Positions 25,038-32,671 of a DNA stretch of 64,000 nucleotides are shown here, in pieces. Location of the stretch: assembly GCA_027886885.1 (NCBI GenBank), contig JAPCJP010000002.1, positions 63,285 through 127,284 of the forward strand, in the 5' to 3' direction. How positions within the stretch are numbered: the stretch's first letter is position 1; each line of letters starts with the position of its first letter. The DNA comes from Nitrososphaerota archaeon (GTDB taxonomy: Archaea > Thermoproteota > Nitrososphaeria > Nitrososphaerales > Gagatemarchaeaceae). The notes under the pieces were generated by a model, which was not told where the DNA came from, did no database searches, and saw only the letters and a list, made by a program, of their open reading frames with translations. Position numbers and translations under genes: made by a program.

Positions 25038-26285
25038 TTATGCGGAAGTCGTCGTGGTCGTCGTCATCGTGGTTGTGTGGGGGCCAGCGATTATCTCCAG
25101 CTCAGCCTGCGTCAGCAGGGCCGAAGCCTGCGCTGACTGCTTGATGCCGCTGGAGACATTGCCCGACTGGAAGGCCTGGATTGCTCCGTTGATCAGGGTC
25201 TGGGCCTGGCTCAACTGGGTTTGGACCTCCTGGGCGACGCTGGCGGAGAGGTTGGCCCTCTGTGCGGCCTGCGACTCCGCGGTCAGGCGTGGCTGTAGGT
25301 GGTTCTGTACCATGGCGGCCAGGGTTTGGTCGAGTAGTTCTCCGAGCACGGTCTTGACTTCCTGCATCGCCTGCTGGACCTGCTGCACTCCGCCGGTGAA
25401 GTTGCCGGATTGGAAGGTACCTATAGCCGTGTTGAGAAGGGTCTGGGCTTGGGAGAGCTGGGTCTCGAGCTGCTGGATGGTGCCGGAGCTGAGGTTCGAG
25501 TTCTGGATGCGCTGCTCGAGTTGGGTCACCCCGGGCAAGAGGGTGTTCTGGATCTGTTCTATGGCCCTTTGTTCTCTCGCGCCGACCGCAAGCTGGCCAA
25601 CATCGCTGTAGGCCTGCTGGAGGTGGGTCATCGCGCCCTGGAGGACGGTGATGATTGCCTGGATGGATGAGTTCGTGGGCGGGTTGGGTAGAGCGGCAAT
25701 CATTGAGGTCGCTTGGGAAAGGTCGGATGTGACGTTCGCTAGGTTGGCGTTGGCACCAGCACAGAGCGCCGCGGAGGCGTTCGGGAGTGCGCAAGCCGTG
25801 GTCACGATGGTCTGAAGACGGTTGGTCTGGTTAGTCAGTCGCTGAATGCCTGCCTGGAGGTCAGCAATCAGCTCGGCCGCCCTGTTCGATTGGACCGAGT
25901 CCCTTATGGACTCCGCTGCGCCCTTGAAGTAGCTCATCGCCTGCAGGGCGTCCTTCGCCGCCTGGGTGTTGTTGGTTCCGAGCTCGTTCTGCGCCAAAGT
26001 CAGAGAAGCGCTCCCTTGGGCTATGAGACCCTGGGCTTGGCTGACGTTGACGCCATCCCCTTGGGCGATTGTGACTAAGTGTTCAGTGTAGTTCTGGGCT
26101 CTTTGTGCGAGGGAGATTAGGACGCTCGCCGGGCTGGGATGGGTAGATGTGCTCGTGGTGGTAGCGGTTGTGGTGGTGGTAGTGGATGTGGACTGGCTGG
26201 TCTGGGCGAACACGGGCGCTATCCCCATGAGCAGTAGGGAGAGCACCGCCATGCTCGCAAGTCTGGTCGTTCTGCTATTTGTCAT
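25038..26285 (-). CDS. Secreted helical protein with Thr-rich ends
   Basis: This 415-aa protein has a signal peptide (SMAVLSLLLMGIAPVFAQ, cleavage after about residue 28), a Thr/Ser tract, and then about 330 residues of Ala/Gln-rich helices. The segments LETQLSQAQTLLNTAIGTFQ and VQTQLSQAQTLINGAIQAFQ are close internal repeats, and LTLAQNELGTNN is a related unit, so the core probably formed by duplication of a helical hairpin of about 100 residues. It ends in a Thr-rich tail without a membrane anchor, so it may be released or bound non-covalently. A TATA-like CTTTTAGCC lies about 28 nt upstream. Function unknown. Confidence 0.75.
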   Translation of the reverse strand: MTNSRTTRLASMAVLSLLLMGIAPVFAQTSQSTSTTTTTTATTTSTSTHPSPASVLISLAQRAQNYTEHLVTIAQGDGVNVSQAQGLIAQGSASLTLAQNELGTNNTQAAKDALQAMSYFKGAAESIRDSVQSNRAAELIADLQAGIQRLTNQTNRLQTIVTTACALPNASAALCAGANANLANVTSDLSQATSMIAALPNPPTNSSIQAIITVLQGAMTHLQQAYSDVGQLAVGAREQRAIEQIQNTLLPGVTQLEQRIQNSNLSSGTIQQLETQLSQAQTLLNTAIGTFQSGNFTGGVQQVQQAMQEVKTVLGELLDQTLAAMVQNHLQPRLTAESQAAQRANLSASVAQEVQTQLSQAQTLINGAIQAFQSGNVSSGIKQSAQASALLTQAELEIIAGPHTTTMTTTTTTSA

Positions 26286-26384
26286 GGAGGCAGGTTCGGC
26301 CGGGAGCGGCTAAAAGGGACGGGTGGTGGAAGCGTCCATGACCGTTCCGAAGCGTTCCAAGTGAAGCGGAACGGTTCACTCTGG

Positions 26385-27833
26385 CTAGGGCTCTACGGAC
26401 GTGACCGGCTCTACAGAGGCGGGGGTCCTCCTGGACCACCACAACACCCCGACGCCGGCTGTGATGACTGCCACAATGAGGAGCGCAAGGTACGCTTCTG
26501 CGTAGTTGGCAGGTGACCCGGGTTTCGCTCCCGTAGTCTGAGAGGTGGCGCTGGAGCCGCTCCCACCTATCTGCAGGGGGATCGGATAGGTCGTCGCGGG
26601 GGCGTAGCCTCCCTCACCAAGGATGATGGGGGACCGCGGGGTCTGTGAGAAATCGAAGAAATCCAAAGGCAGGGTGGAATTTCCAATGATCCCATCGAGG
26701 GGCGGAAGGTTCCAGTTGTATTCTATGAAATGGACCAAGGAAAGATGGCTGAGGAGCGTGTTGGACACGTAGTCCTCCTTGCTGTAGGGAGAGATCACCA
26801 GGAGCGGGACCCGTGGACCGAGACCGTAGACGGGTGGCGAGACGTCGTTGAGAGTGTACTCCAGAGGCGGGACCACCTGGTCGTAGAAGCCTCCCCCCTC
26901 ATCCCAGGTGAGGAATATCGCCGTGGTGTTCCAGTAAGCGCTCGCCATGACCTTGTTGATGACTGAGACCACCCATTGCTCTCCGACTGCGGGGTCGGAG
27001 GGAGGGTGCTCGTCGTAGGTCTTGTTCTCGAGGCTGTTCACGAAGCTGACGGCGGGCAGTCCGGAACCGCTGGACAGGGCCTTGTAGAAGGCCGATAGAT
27101 CCTGGATGTTGCTCGTGGCAATGGCGGTGAGGTTAGAGAAGTAGTTGAAGGGCTTGACTGTCTGCGGAGAGGCGCCGTGCACCAGATAGTCGAAGTATCC
27201 CCAGGATATCCCCGCAGAGTCCAGCTGGCTCATGACGGACTCGTTGTAAGGCACGTACGGAGGGGGAACGTTGTCGGAGGGAATCGGGGTATCGCCGGTG
27301 AGCATCGTAAGCCTGTTGGCGTTCGTCTGGGTCATCAGTGCCGCGAAGTAGCTGTCTCCCAGGCCGTACTCCTCTGCGTAGTCCCAGTAGGCGGGGATGG
27401 TATGGTAGTCGAAGTAGACCATCGACTGTGAGCCGGAATTGACCGGGAAGCCGGAAGCGTTGTTCTTGTAATCGTCCTCGTAGACCAACTGACCCTCGAT
27501 TGGGTTGGTCGGGGTCGTGGAGTTGCTGAGATGGGGACTGATGCAGGAATTTTCGTATGGGAGGCAGACGCCGTTGGGGATGCCGTTGACCTTGGCTAGC
27601 TCAGAGGTGATCGGGTTCACGAGCGTCCCGTTCGCCGTGGGGTAGGTCCCGAAGTAGTTGTCGAAGGAGTGGTTCTCCTGGACGATGATTATTACGTGCT
27701 GTATAGGCGTCGCGGTGGAAGTTGTCGTTGTCGTCGCCCTGATGGGCAGGGCGGCCAGCAAAAGCAAGAAGCAAATCGAAAAGCCCAGGAGTTTCCAAGC
27801 GGCCTTCGTGTTCGACTCCAAGCTGTAGGTCAC
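26385..27833 (-). CDS. Secreted membrane-anchored phosphoesterase (phospholipase C/acid phosphatase family)
   Basis: This 482-aa protein has a signal peptide (about residues 12-33) and a PF04185-type catalytic domain. It shows HVIIIVQENHSFDNYFGTYP with the metal-binding E-N-H, QTNANRLTMLTGD, YDEHPPSDP, and TWDEGGGFYDQVVPP near the second metal site. A C-terminal helix (about 448-468) followed by WSRR would anchor it to the membrane outside the cell. It should hydrolyse phosphoesters such as phospholipids or phosphorylated organics for phosphate scavenging; the substrate is not determined. It starts with GTG, about 17-20 nt after a strong AT-rich promoter element. Confidence 0.85.
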   Translation of the reverse strand: MTYSLESNTKAAWKLLGFSICFLLLLAALPIRATTTTTSTATPIQHVIIIVQENHSFDNYFGTYPTANGTLVNPITSELAKVNGIPNGVCLPYENSCISPHLSNSTTPTNPIEGQLVYEDDYKNNASGFPVNSGSQSMVYFDYHTIPAYWDYAEEYGLGDSYFAALMTQTNANRLTMLTGDTPIPSDNVPPPYVPYNESVMSQLDSAGISWGYFDYLVHGASPQTVKPFNYFSNLTAIATSNIQDLSAFYKALSSGSGLPAVSFVNSLENKTYDEHPPSDPAVGEQWVVSVINKVMASAYWNTTAIFLTWDEGGGFYDQVVPPLEYTLNDVSPPVYGLGPRVPLLVISPYSKEDYVSNTLLSHLSLVHFIEYNWNLPPLDGIIGNSTLPLDFFDFSQTPRSPIILGEGGYAPATTYPIPLQIGGSGSSATSQTTGAKPGSPANYAEAYLALLIVAVITAGVGVLWWSRRTPASVEPVTSVEP

Positions 27834-27845
27834 GCCCGGGTCGCC

Positions 27846-27855
27846 TTTTTAAAAA
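27846..27855 (-). promoter_or_regulatory. TATA element of the secreted phosphoesterase gene
   Basis: A T5A5 stretch (CTTTTTAAAAAG) is centred about 17-20 nt upstream of GTG 27833. It is symmetric, so it could also serve the opposite strand, but no plus-strand gene follows. Confidence 0.5.
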
Positions 27856-27962
27856 GCTCGCCTGGATTGATCGTCTTGCGGAGCTAGCTGCCGTTCGCAG
27901 GGAGTTCGGACATCGCTGGTCGGTTGACGCCGTTCCGCCCGATATTCCCGACCGCCATGGTT

Positions 27963-28625
27963 TCAGCTCCTAATCAGGGGCTTGAACCCGATGCTGCTCG
28001 AGATGACGTAGAAGCAAAGCGCTAGGACGTAGATTATCACGCTCAACTCGGTGTCCACGAACGAGATCAGAACAGCAGAGGAGTAAATCAACGAGCCGAG
28101 CCGCCATCTGCCGATTATGGTCTTGATGATGGTCGCGCCAGGTAGGTCTAGGGTTATCGAACCCGAGCGGACTCCATAGGAGAGGAAAGCGAGCATCGAG
28201 ATCGAGATGCCCACGACGTTGACGCCGTAGATTATGACCGCAAGCTGCTCCAACGGATATCTGCCGAGCAGCGCGGTCGAGAACGGGACCAAGCCTATGC
28301 TGAGCAGAAAGAGTATGTTGAGCCAGATCATGGGGCGGTCCAGGGTCTTGATGTAGTGGAAGACGCTGTGATGGCTTATCCACATGACCGCTAGGAGGAG
28401 GAAGCTCATGGCGTAGCTGAGGACGTTCGGCAGGAGGGCCTGCAGGGCGGAATTGAGGTCTTGGGTCAACTGGGAGCCGGTCAGAGTTCCAGCGATGACC
28501 GGGACGCTCAGGGTGAGCACGAGGACGGTCATTACGGTCGCGAAGATCCCATCGGTGAGCGCCTCCAATCTCCCTTTGCTTAGACCGGGGACCTTGGATC
28601 CTTCCTCGTCCGGGTGCTGACTCAA
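27963..28625 (-). CDS. TMEM175/DUF1211 family membrane channel
   Basis: This 220-aa protein has about six membrane helices. The first carries GRLEALTDGIFATVMTVLVLT, the TMEM175 signature in which FSDGVFAI is replaced by LTDGIFAT, and MWISHHSVFHYI closes the second/third helix region. Prokaryotic members form K+-permeable channels; a one-repeat protein of this size would assemble as a tetramer. The TTG start (TTGA) overlaps the stop of a small open frame that follows the end-joining operon, so it might be co-transcribed with it. Confidence 0.8.
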   Translation of the reverse strand: MSQHPDEEGSKVPGLSKGRLEALTDGIFATVMTVLVLTLSVPVIAGTLTGSQLTQDLNSALQALLPNVLSYAMSFLLLAVMWISHHSVFHYIKTLDRPMIWLNILFLLSIGLVPFSTALLGRYPLEQLAVIIYGVNVVGISISMLAFLSYGVRSGSITLDLPGATIIKTIIGRWRLGSLIYSSAVLISFVDTELSVIIYVLALCFYVISSSIGFKPLIRS

Positions 28626-28792
28626 CGAATACTTCTCGAGGTTGTTTGAAGCAGGGGCTTGATAAAGAGGACTTGGACTTCAGTGAAAGGTCTCGCCCTC
28701 TCCAGCATCTCGACCATGGAGGCTATCTTGGCGCGTCGCTTCTTGGCGTCCTTCGCGTTTTCAATCCTGAAAATGATGGCGAAAACGTTCAA
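28622..28792 (-). CDS. Possible small protein at the end of the DNA end-joining operon
   Basis: The frame downstream of the PolX-like gene is open for 56 codons from a TTG (LNVFAIIFRIENAKDAKKRR, then AKIASMVEMLERARPFTEVQ). It has a charged, plausible protein composition and ends in TTGA overlapping the start of the TMEM175-type gene. The first half is basic and amphipathic. No family is recognised. Coupling to both neighbours is the main support; a chance frame is possible. Confidence 0.35.
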   Translation of the reverse strand: MNVFAIIFRIENAKDAKKRRAKIASMVEMLERARPFTEVQVLFIKPLLQTTSRSIR

Positions 28793-28820
28793 CTTTGCTC
28801 TTTGCCGTTCGAGGTCACTC

Positions 28821-29357
28821 CTAGTAGAACGTCGTCTCTTTCTTCTTCGCTCCCAGACCCCGCTCCTCCGGAGGCTTGAACTTCCAGCCGAGGAGCCTTC
28901 CCACCTCCTCTTCGGTCCTGGCGCCCACGAGCCTGGGAGGCTCATCCCTCGTCCAGATGCCGGTCGAGTTGATGAGAAGTCCCTTGTTGCGTGCTTTGAT
29001 CGTCATCCCGATGGTGTGCCCCTTCGGTCCCGTCGCCCACATGAGCGTCACCCCCCACGCTCTCTCGTGTCGGCAGAGGAAGAGGTTGACCTGCACGCCC
29101 CTGTACGAGAAGTTGGAGATGACCTCGCCGAAGGAGATGACCTCGCCCCCTATCTTCCTGACTCGCTCCTCGACGGTCCTCTTCCACCCAGGGAAGTCCT
29201 TGCCCTTCGGCAGGACGGCGAAGTCGATGTCGTGGACGATGGGCGCCTTCCTTCTCAGGCTCCCGGCGATGGCGCTGCGCTTGTAGAGGTCCTTGGTCTT
29301 GGATAGGAAATCATCGGCAACCTGCTTCGCGAACTTGGGGTCGAGGTCTCTCTTCAA
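28821..29357 (-). CDS. PolX-like nucleotidyltransferase (palm-thumb only)
   Basis: This 178-aa protein resembles the palm and thumb of family X DNA polymerases: AGSLRRKAPIVHDIDFAV at 31-48 supplies the GS motif and the first two metal carboxylates (D43, D45); GVQVNLFLC at 87-95 is the third-carboxylate strand; then GPKGHTIGMTIKARNKGLLIN matches the thumb nucleotide-binding region. The third carboxylate is Asn91 rather than Asp, which may weaken or change catalysis. The 8-kDa lyase and finger domains are missing. It is 7 nt downstream of the ligase gene, suggesting gap filling or end processing in the same pathway. Confidence 0.72.
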   Translation of the reverse strand: MKRDLDPKFAKQVADDFLSKTKDLYKRSAIAGSLRRKAPIVHDIDFAVLPKGKDFPGWKRTVEERVRKIGGEVISFGEVISNFSYRGVQVNLFLCRHERAWGVTLMWATGPKGHTIGMTIKARNKGLLINSTGIWTRDEPPRLVGARTEEEVGRLLGWKFKPPEERGLGAKKKETTFY

Positions 29358-29364
29358 CGACCAA

Positions 29365-30189
29365 TCACTTGACCTGTGACAGGAGGCACTCGTTGGGCGT
29401 CTTGTCGTGCCTGACCCTGATGATGAACGGTTCTCGCAGCTTGAGGTCGTCCGTGACCTCGTTGTACCGCACCTCCACCACTGAGCCTATCTTGACCTTG
29501 CGTGGGTCGACCTTCTCGATGTAGGCCCCGACCTTTCCCAGGTTCACCTCCCGGGTCCCATCGTAGACGCCGAGATGCCAGGAGTGCGGCACCCCAGTCC
29601 TCTCCATTTCAGGGGTGTCCGCATAGTCAATGATGAAGCAGTCGATGGTGTCGAATCTCTTGAGTTTGAGCCATGAGTTGTGCTGGCCGTAGGTCGAACC
29701 GGGGTCCTTGAGCATGAGGCCCTCCCCGCCCTTCTTGATCTCCTGGTCCTTCATCGTGAGGACCTGCTCTTTGGTCTTGGCGAGCTTGTACCGAAGCTCG
29801 AGACCAGTGTCGGCGAGGATCTCCTTGAGAATCTTCTTTCTCTCGGTGAGAGGCAAGGACCTGAGATCCCTATCGTCGACCTGGATGACGTCGAAGAAGT
29901 GGAGCCCCTCGTCTTTGACGTACTCGCCATCGAGTATCATCCTGTGCGGAGCCCTGGTGAACTCGGGGACGGCGGCGAACACCTTGGGGCTGCTGTTGGG
30001 CGTGTAGATCGCCCCGTGCTTGCTGGAGATTACTAGCTTGTCCCCGCTCTTGAAGAGGAAGACTCGGATGCCATCGAGCTTGGGCTCGCAGAGGGCTGGA
30101 AGGGGGTTGATGGAGAGCCACTCCTCCAGGCTCATCTTGGAGGCTTTGGCGTAGTTCTCCTGGACATAGTTGGGGAGCTCTTCGCTCAT
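29365..30189 (-). CDS. Minimal ATP-dependent DNA ligase
   Basis: This 274-aa ligase has only the nucleotidyltransferase core and an OB-fold. Motif I is CEPKLDGIR with Lys37 as the AMP-accepting residue, motif III is ILDGEYV, motif IIIa HFFDVIQ, motif IV GGEGLMLKDP and motif V WLKLKR. The rest (about 183-274) is the OB domain, ending in REPFIIRVRHDKTP. It lacks the large DNA-binding domain of the replicative archaeal Lig1 and is closer in size to LigD/LigB-type repair ligases. It is flanked at 11 and 7 nt by a Ku-like gene and a PolX-like gene, which points to break repair. It would be cytosolic and would seal nicks using ATP. Confidence 0.88.
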   Translation of the reverse strand: MSEELPNYVQENYAKASKMSLEEWLSINPLPALCEPKLDGIRVFLFKSGDKLVISSKHGAIYTPNSSPKVFAAVPEFTRAPHRMILDGEYVKDEGLHFFDVIQVDDRDLRSLPLTERKKILKEILADTGLELRYKLAKTKEQVLTMKDQEIKKGGEGLMLKDPGSTYGQHNSWLKLKRFDTIDCFIIDYADTPEMERTGVPHSWHLGVYDGTREVNLGKVGAYIEKVDPRKVKIGSVVEVRYNEVTDDLKLREPFIIRVRHDKTPNECLLSQVK

Positions 30190-30200
30190 CCTGGTCGCCG

Positions 30201-31046
30201 CTATTTGGCGATCTGGACCTTGGCTTTCTTCTTCGCGGCCACGGGGACGGCCGGGAGCCTCTCGCCTTCCTTCTCATCGGCCAGGGCCCACGCATCGTCG
30301 AGCACCAAGATGCCCTCGCTCATGCCCATGAGGAGCCAGAGCCTACCGTCTTTTCTCTCGTAGGGATAGATCACGCTCGTGTAGTACTGGTAACCTCGCC
30401 CCCACGAGAAGAAGGAGACCAGGGCGGTCTGTTTCTCGAGCAGGTATCGCGCGAGCTGCTTGACCCTGGAGGCGGTCTCCTTGACCTTCTTGTCGGTGTC
30501 TGGACCGATCTGGTAGACCTCCTTGAACTTGTACTCCGAGAGTCGCTCGAGGGGGACGAACCCATCCTTCTCGACCTCGATCTTGGTGGTCCTGTCGAAG
30601 GGTTCGACCTCTTCCCCATCCTGCTTGTCGATTATCCTGTCTGCGGGGACCTCGACCCACTTGCCGGCGGTCTCCAGCTCGGTCCTCAGGAAGTATCTCC
30701 TCTCGCTCTTCACGGATATCAGAAAGTCGGTCTTGTAGCGCACATACTTTCTCGCCTCGTCCCTGGAGACCTCGGCCACGTCGACCCTCTCTCCACTAGG
30801 ACCTTCCTTGTACCGGTACATCACCGGCACCTCCCTGGAGACGACCTCCCTGCCTGTCTTCTTGTCTATCTTGATGAGGTGAACGGGCTGGAGATTACCA
30901 TGGGCTTTGGCTGCTCTCAGGTGATACTCGACGGACCCCAGACCCAAACTCGGGATATCGATGGATAGGACTCCGCGCCAAGAAGCTTTGGCCGCGGTGG
31001 CGCTCTCCGCCTGCTTTTCGACCTCGGAAAAGATGCTTTTCGGCAT
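30201..31046 (-). CDS. Ku-like DNA end-binding protein (divergent)
   Basis: This protein of about 281 aa opens the operon. It starts with a WRGVLSIDIPSLGLGSVEYH strand pair recalling the bacterial Ku opening (WxGxISFGLVxVPV) and later shows DRTTKIEVEKDGFVPLERL, FKEVYQIGPD, LLEKQTALVSFFSWGRGYQY and LWLLMGMSEGI, an order similar to Ku (IEVLEFVP, YFLEPD, ALRV, LLWPDEI). Similarity is weak, so the call rests equally on context: ligase and nucleotidyltransferase genes follow within 11 and 7 nt. Ku dimers encircle broken DNA ends and recruit the ligase. ATG 31046 is chosen over TTG 31061 because the TATA centre is 35 nt upstream. An Ala/Lys-rich tail could bind DNA. Confidence 0.5.
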   Translation of the reverse strand: MPKSIFSEVEKQAESATAAKASWRGVLSIDIPSLGLGSVEYHLRAAKAHGNLQPVHLIKIDKKTGREVVSREVPVMYRYKEGPSGERVDVAEVSRDEARKYVRYKTDFLISVKSERRYFLRTELETAGKWVEVPADRIIDKQDGEEVEPFDRTTKIEVEKDGFVPLERLSEYKFKEVYQIGPDTDKKVKETASRVKQLARYLLEKQTALVSFFSWGRGYQYYTSVIYPYERKDGRLWLLMGMSEGILVLDDAWALADEKEGERLPAVPVAAKKKAKVQIAK

Positions 31047-31075
31047 CTCTGTAACGGTCAAAAAGAGCGTCCGGG

Positions 31076-31086
31076 CCTATTTAAAT
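31076..31086 (-). promoter_or_regulatory. TATA promoter of the end-joining operon
   Basis: On the minus strand it reads AATTTAAATAG, a strong archaeal TATA box, 35 nt before ATG 31046 and 20 nt before TTG 31061. No other good box occurs within the next two genes, so one transcript probably covers the Ku-like, ligase and PolX-like genes. Confidence 0.6.
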
Positions 31087-31122
31087 TGCCACCTGATTCT
31101 TCGAAAGCCTCTCGGGCATTAC

Positions 31123-32565
31123 TTACGGTTCCTGTTGCGGTTTGACCGTCTCCTCGGAAACGATGATATCGGTCTGGGCCTTGGACCGTCTTTGTTCCTT
31201 CATCACCGTGTAGATCAACGGGACGCTGGCGATGTTGAAGGCCCCCATGACCAGGATCGCTGACTCGATTCCCATCCTGAAGAGCTTCGCCTCGGCCAGT
31301 GGAAGGTTGACCAGACCTCCCGAGTAGACTTGGGTTGCGAGGGAGTGGGGAAGGAAGTATGCGGAGAGCGCTACCGCGATGGTTATGCTCAACGCGCTTG
31401 CCATGTTCACGAACATGGAGAAGGTGCCGCTCGTCGTCCCGACGATATCTGGGCTGGGGAACTTCATCGCGGTGGTCAGCAGGGGTATCCAGTAGAGACC
31501 GGTGGCCAGCCCGATGAGAGCAAGCGTCGGCTCGAGAACCCAAAGAGAGGTCTCTGCACCAATTCCGATGGCGACCGCGAACAGAGCTCCTCCGCATAGC
31601 AACGCGCCGATGACCGCAAGCCTGTTGGGGTTCCTTATCCTGCCGTAGATCCTTCCCGCGGTGACACTCCCGATGCCGATGGTCAAGGAGATGGGCACGA
31701 TGAGCAACCCGGAGTAGGCCGGGGAGTAGTTCTCGACCGACTGGAAGTAGAACGTCATCGCGACTATTATCCCACTGTAACCTATGGTCAGGAGTTCCAC
31801 CGAGAGCAGGGAATACACGAACCCCTTGTTCCTCACGAGCTCCCTGTTGACCAGCGGGTGCTTCGACTTCATCTCGCTGACGATGAACGGCACCAGCACT
31901 GCGATCCCCAGTAATCCTACGATTGGGTCATAGAAGGTGAGCCAGGCCATTATTAGCGAGATGCCGATGATGAAGAGGACTGAGCTCAAGGGGTTGAACG
32001 TCTTCAGGGCCGATTCGCTGCCTGGCTTCCTGACCCCGCGGGGAACTTCCCTGAGCGCTAGCGCGCTCGCCACGATCGCTATGGGGACATTGACGAAGAA
32101 GATGAGCCTCCAGTCGATGGCTACCAGCAGTCCACCGACGAGCGGACCCATCACCGCTCCTATGGAGGAGGTGGCCGTGTTGACCCCGAAGGCGAAGCTG
32201 ATCTCCTTGGCCGGAAAGTTTTCGAGGAGGATGGGACGGCTTACCGCGAAGAACAGCGCTGCCGAACCCCCCTGGAGAAACCGGAAGACGACGAGCTCCG
32301 ACGCGTTCTGGCTCAGGCCGCAGAGCGCGGACGTTGCGCCGAATAGTATGAAACCCAGGATGTAGATCTTCTTCCTCCCGTAGACGTCGGCCATCTTGCC
32401 GAAGAGGATGACCAGCGCCACCAACGCGATGAGGTATCCGGTCACGATCCAGGCAAGGTACGAGAAACCGGCTGACAGGTCGACCGAGATCTTGGGCAGC
32501 GCCACGGTCACGATGTTTCCGTCGAGGGAAGCCATGAACACGGCAAGGGTCGATACGAAGAGCAC
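31123..32565 (-). CDS. MFS drug exporter, DHA2 (14-helix) type
   Basis: This 480-aa polytopic transporter has LDGNIVTVALPKISVDL at the end of helix 1 (DHA2 motif), GKMADVYGRKKI (motif A) in loop 2-3, FRFLQGGSAALFFAVSRPI in helix 4, and GPLVGGLLV plus IDWRLIFFVNVPIAI around helix 5-6. About 14 helices can be counted. The family pumps drugs, toxins or metabolites out by proton antiport; the substrate is unknown. It starts with GTG right before helix 1, since the frame upstream has no better start. Confidence 0.88.
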   Translation of the reverse strand: MLFVSTLAVFMASLDGNIVTVALPKISVDLSAGFSYLAWIVTGYLIALVALVILFGKMADVYGRKKIYILGFILFGATSALCGLSQNASELVVFRFLQGGSAALFFAVSRPILLENFPAKEISFAFGVNTATSSIGAVMGPLVGGLLVAIDWRLIFFVNVPIAIVASALALREVPRGVRKPGSESALKTFNPLSSVLFIIGISLIMAWLTFYDPIVGLLGIAVLVPFIVSEMKSKHPLVNRELVRNKGFVYSLLSVELLTIGYSGIIVAMTFYFQSVENYSPAYSGLLIVPISLTIGIGSVTAGRIYGRIRNPNRLAVIGALLCGGALFAVAIGIGAETSLWVLEPTLALIGLATGLYWIPLLTTAMKFPSPDIVGTTSGTFSMFVNMASALSITIAVALSAYFLPHSLATQVYSGGLVNLPLAEAKLFRMGIESAILVMGAFNIASVPLIYTVMKEQRRSKAQTDIIVSEETVKPQQEP

Positions 32566-32671
32566 GCGGTACTTCCTTACCGGCCTGGCCGTGGGTTGTC
32601 CGCTCGGAGAAACGCTCGTGGCGTCCCCCGCTTCATGGTGAGTTAAAACGTTGAAAGCGCTGCCGGGGCGA

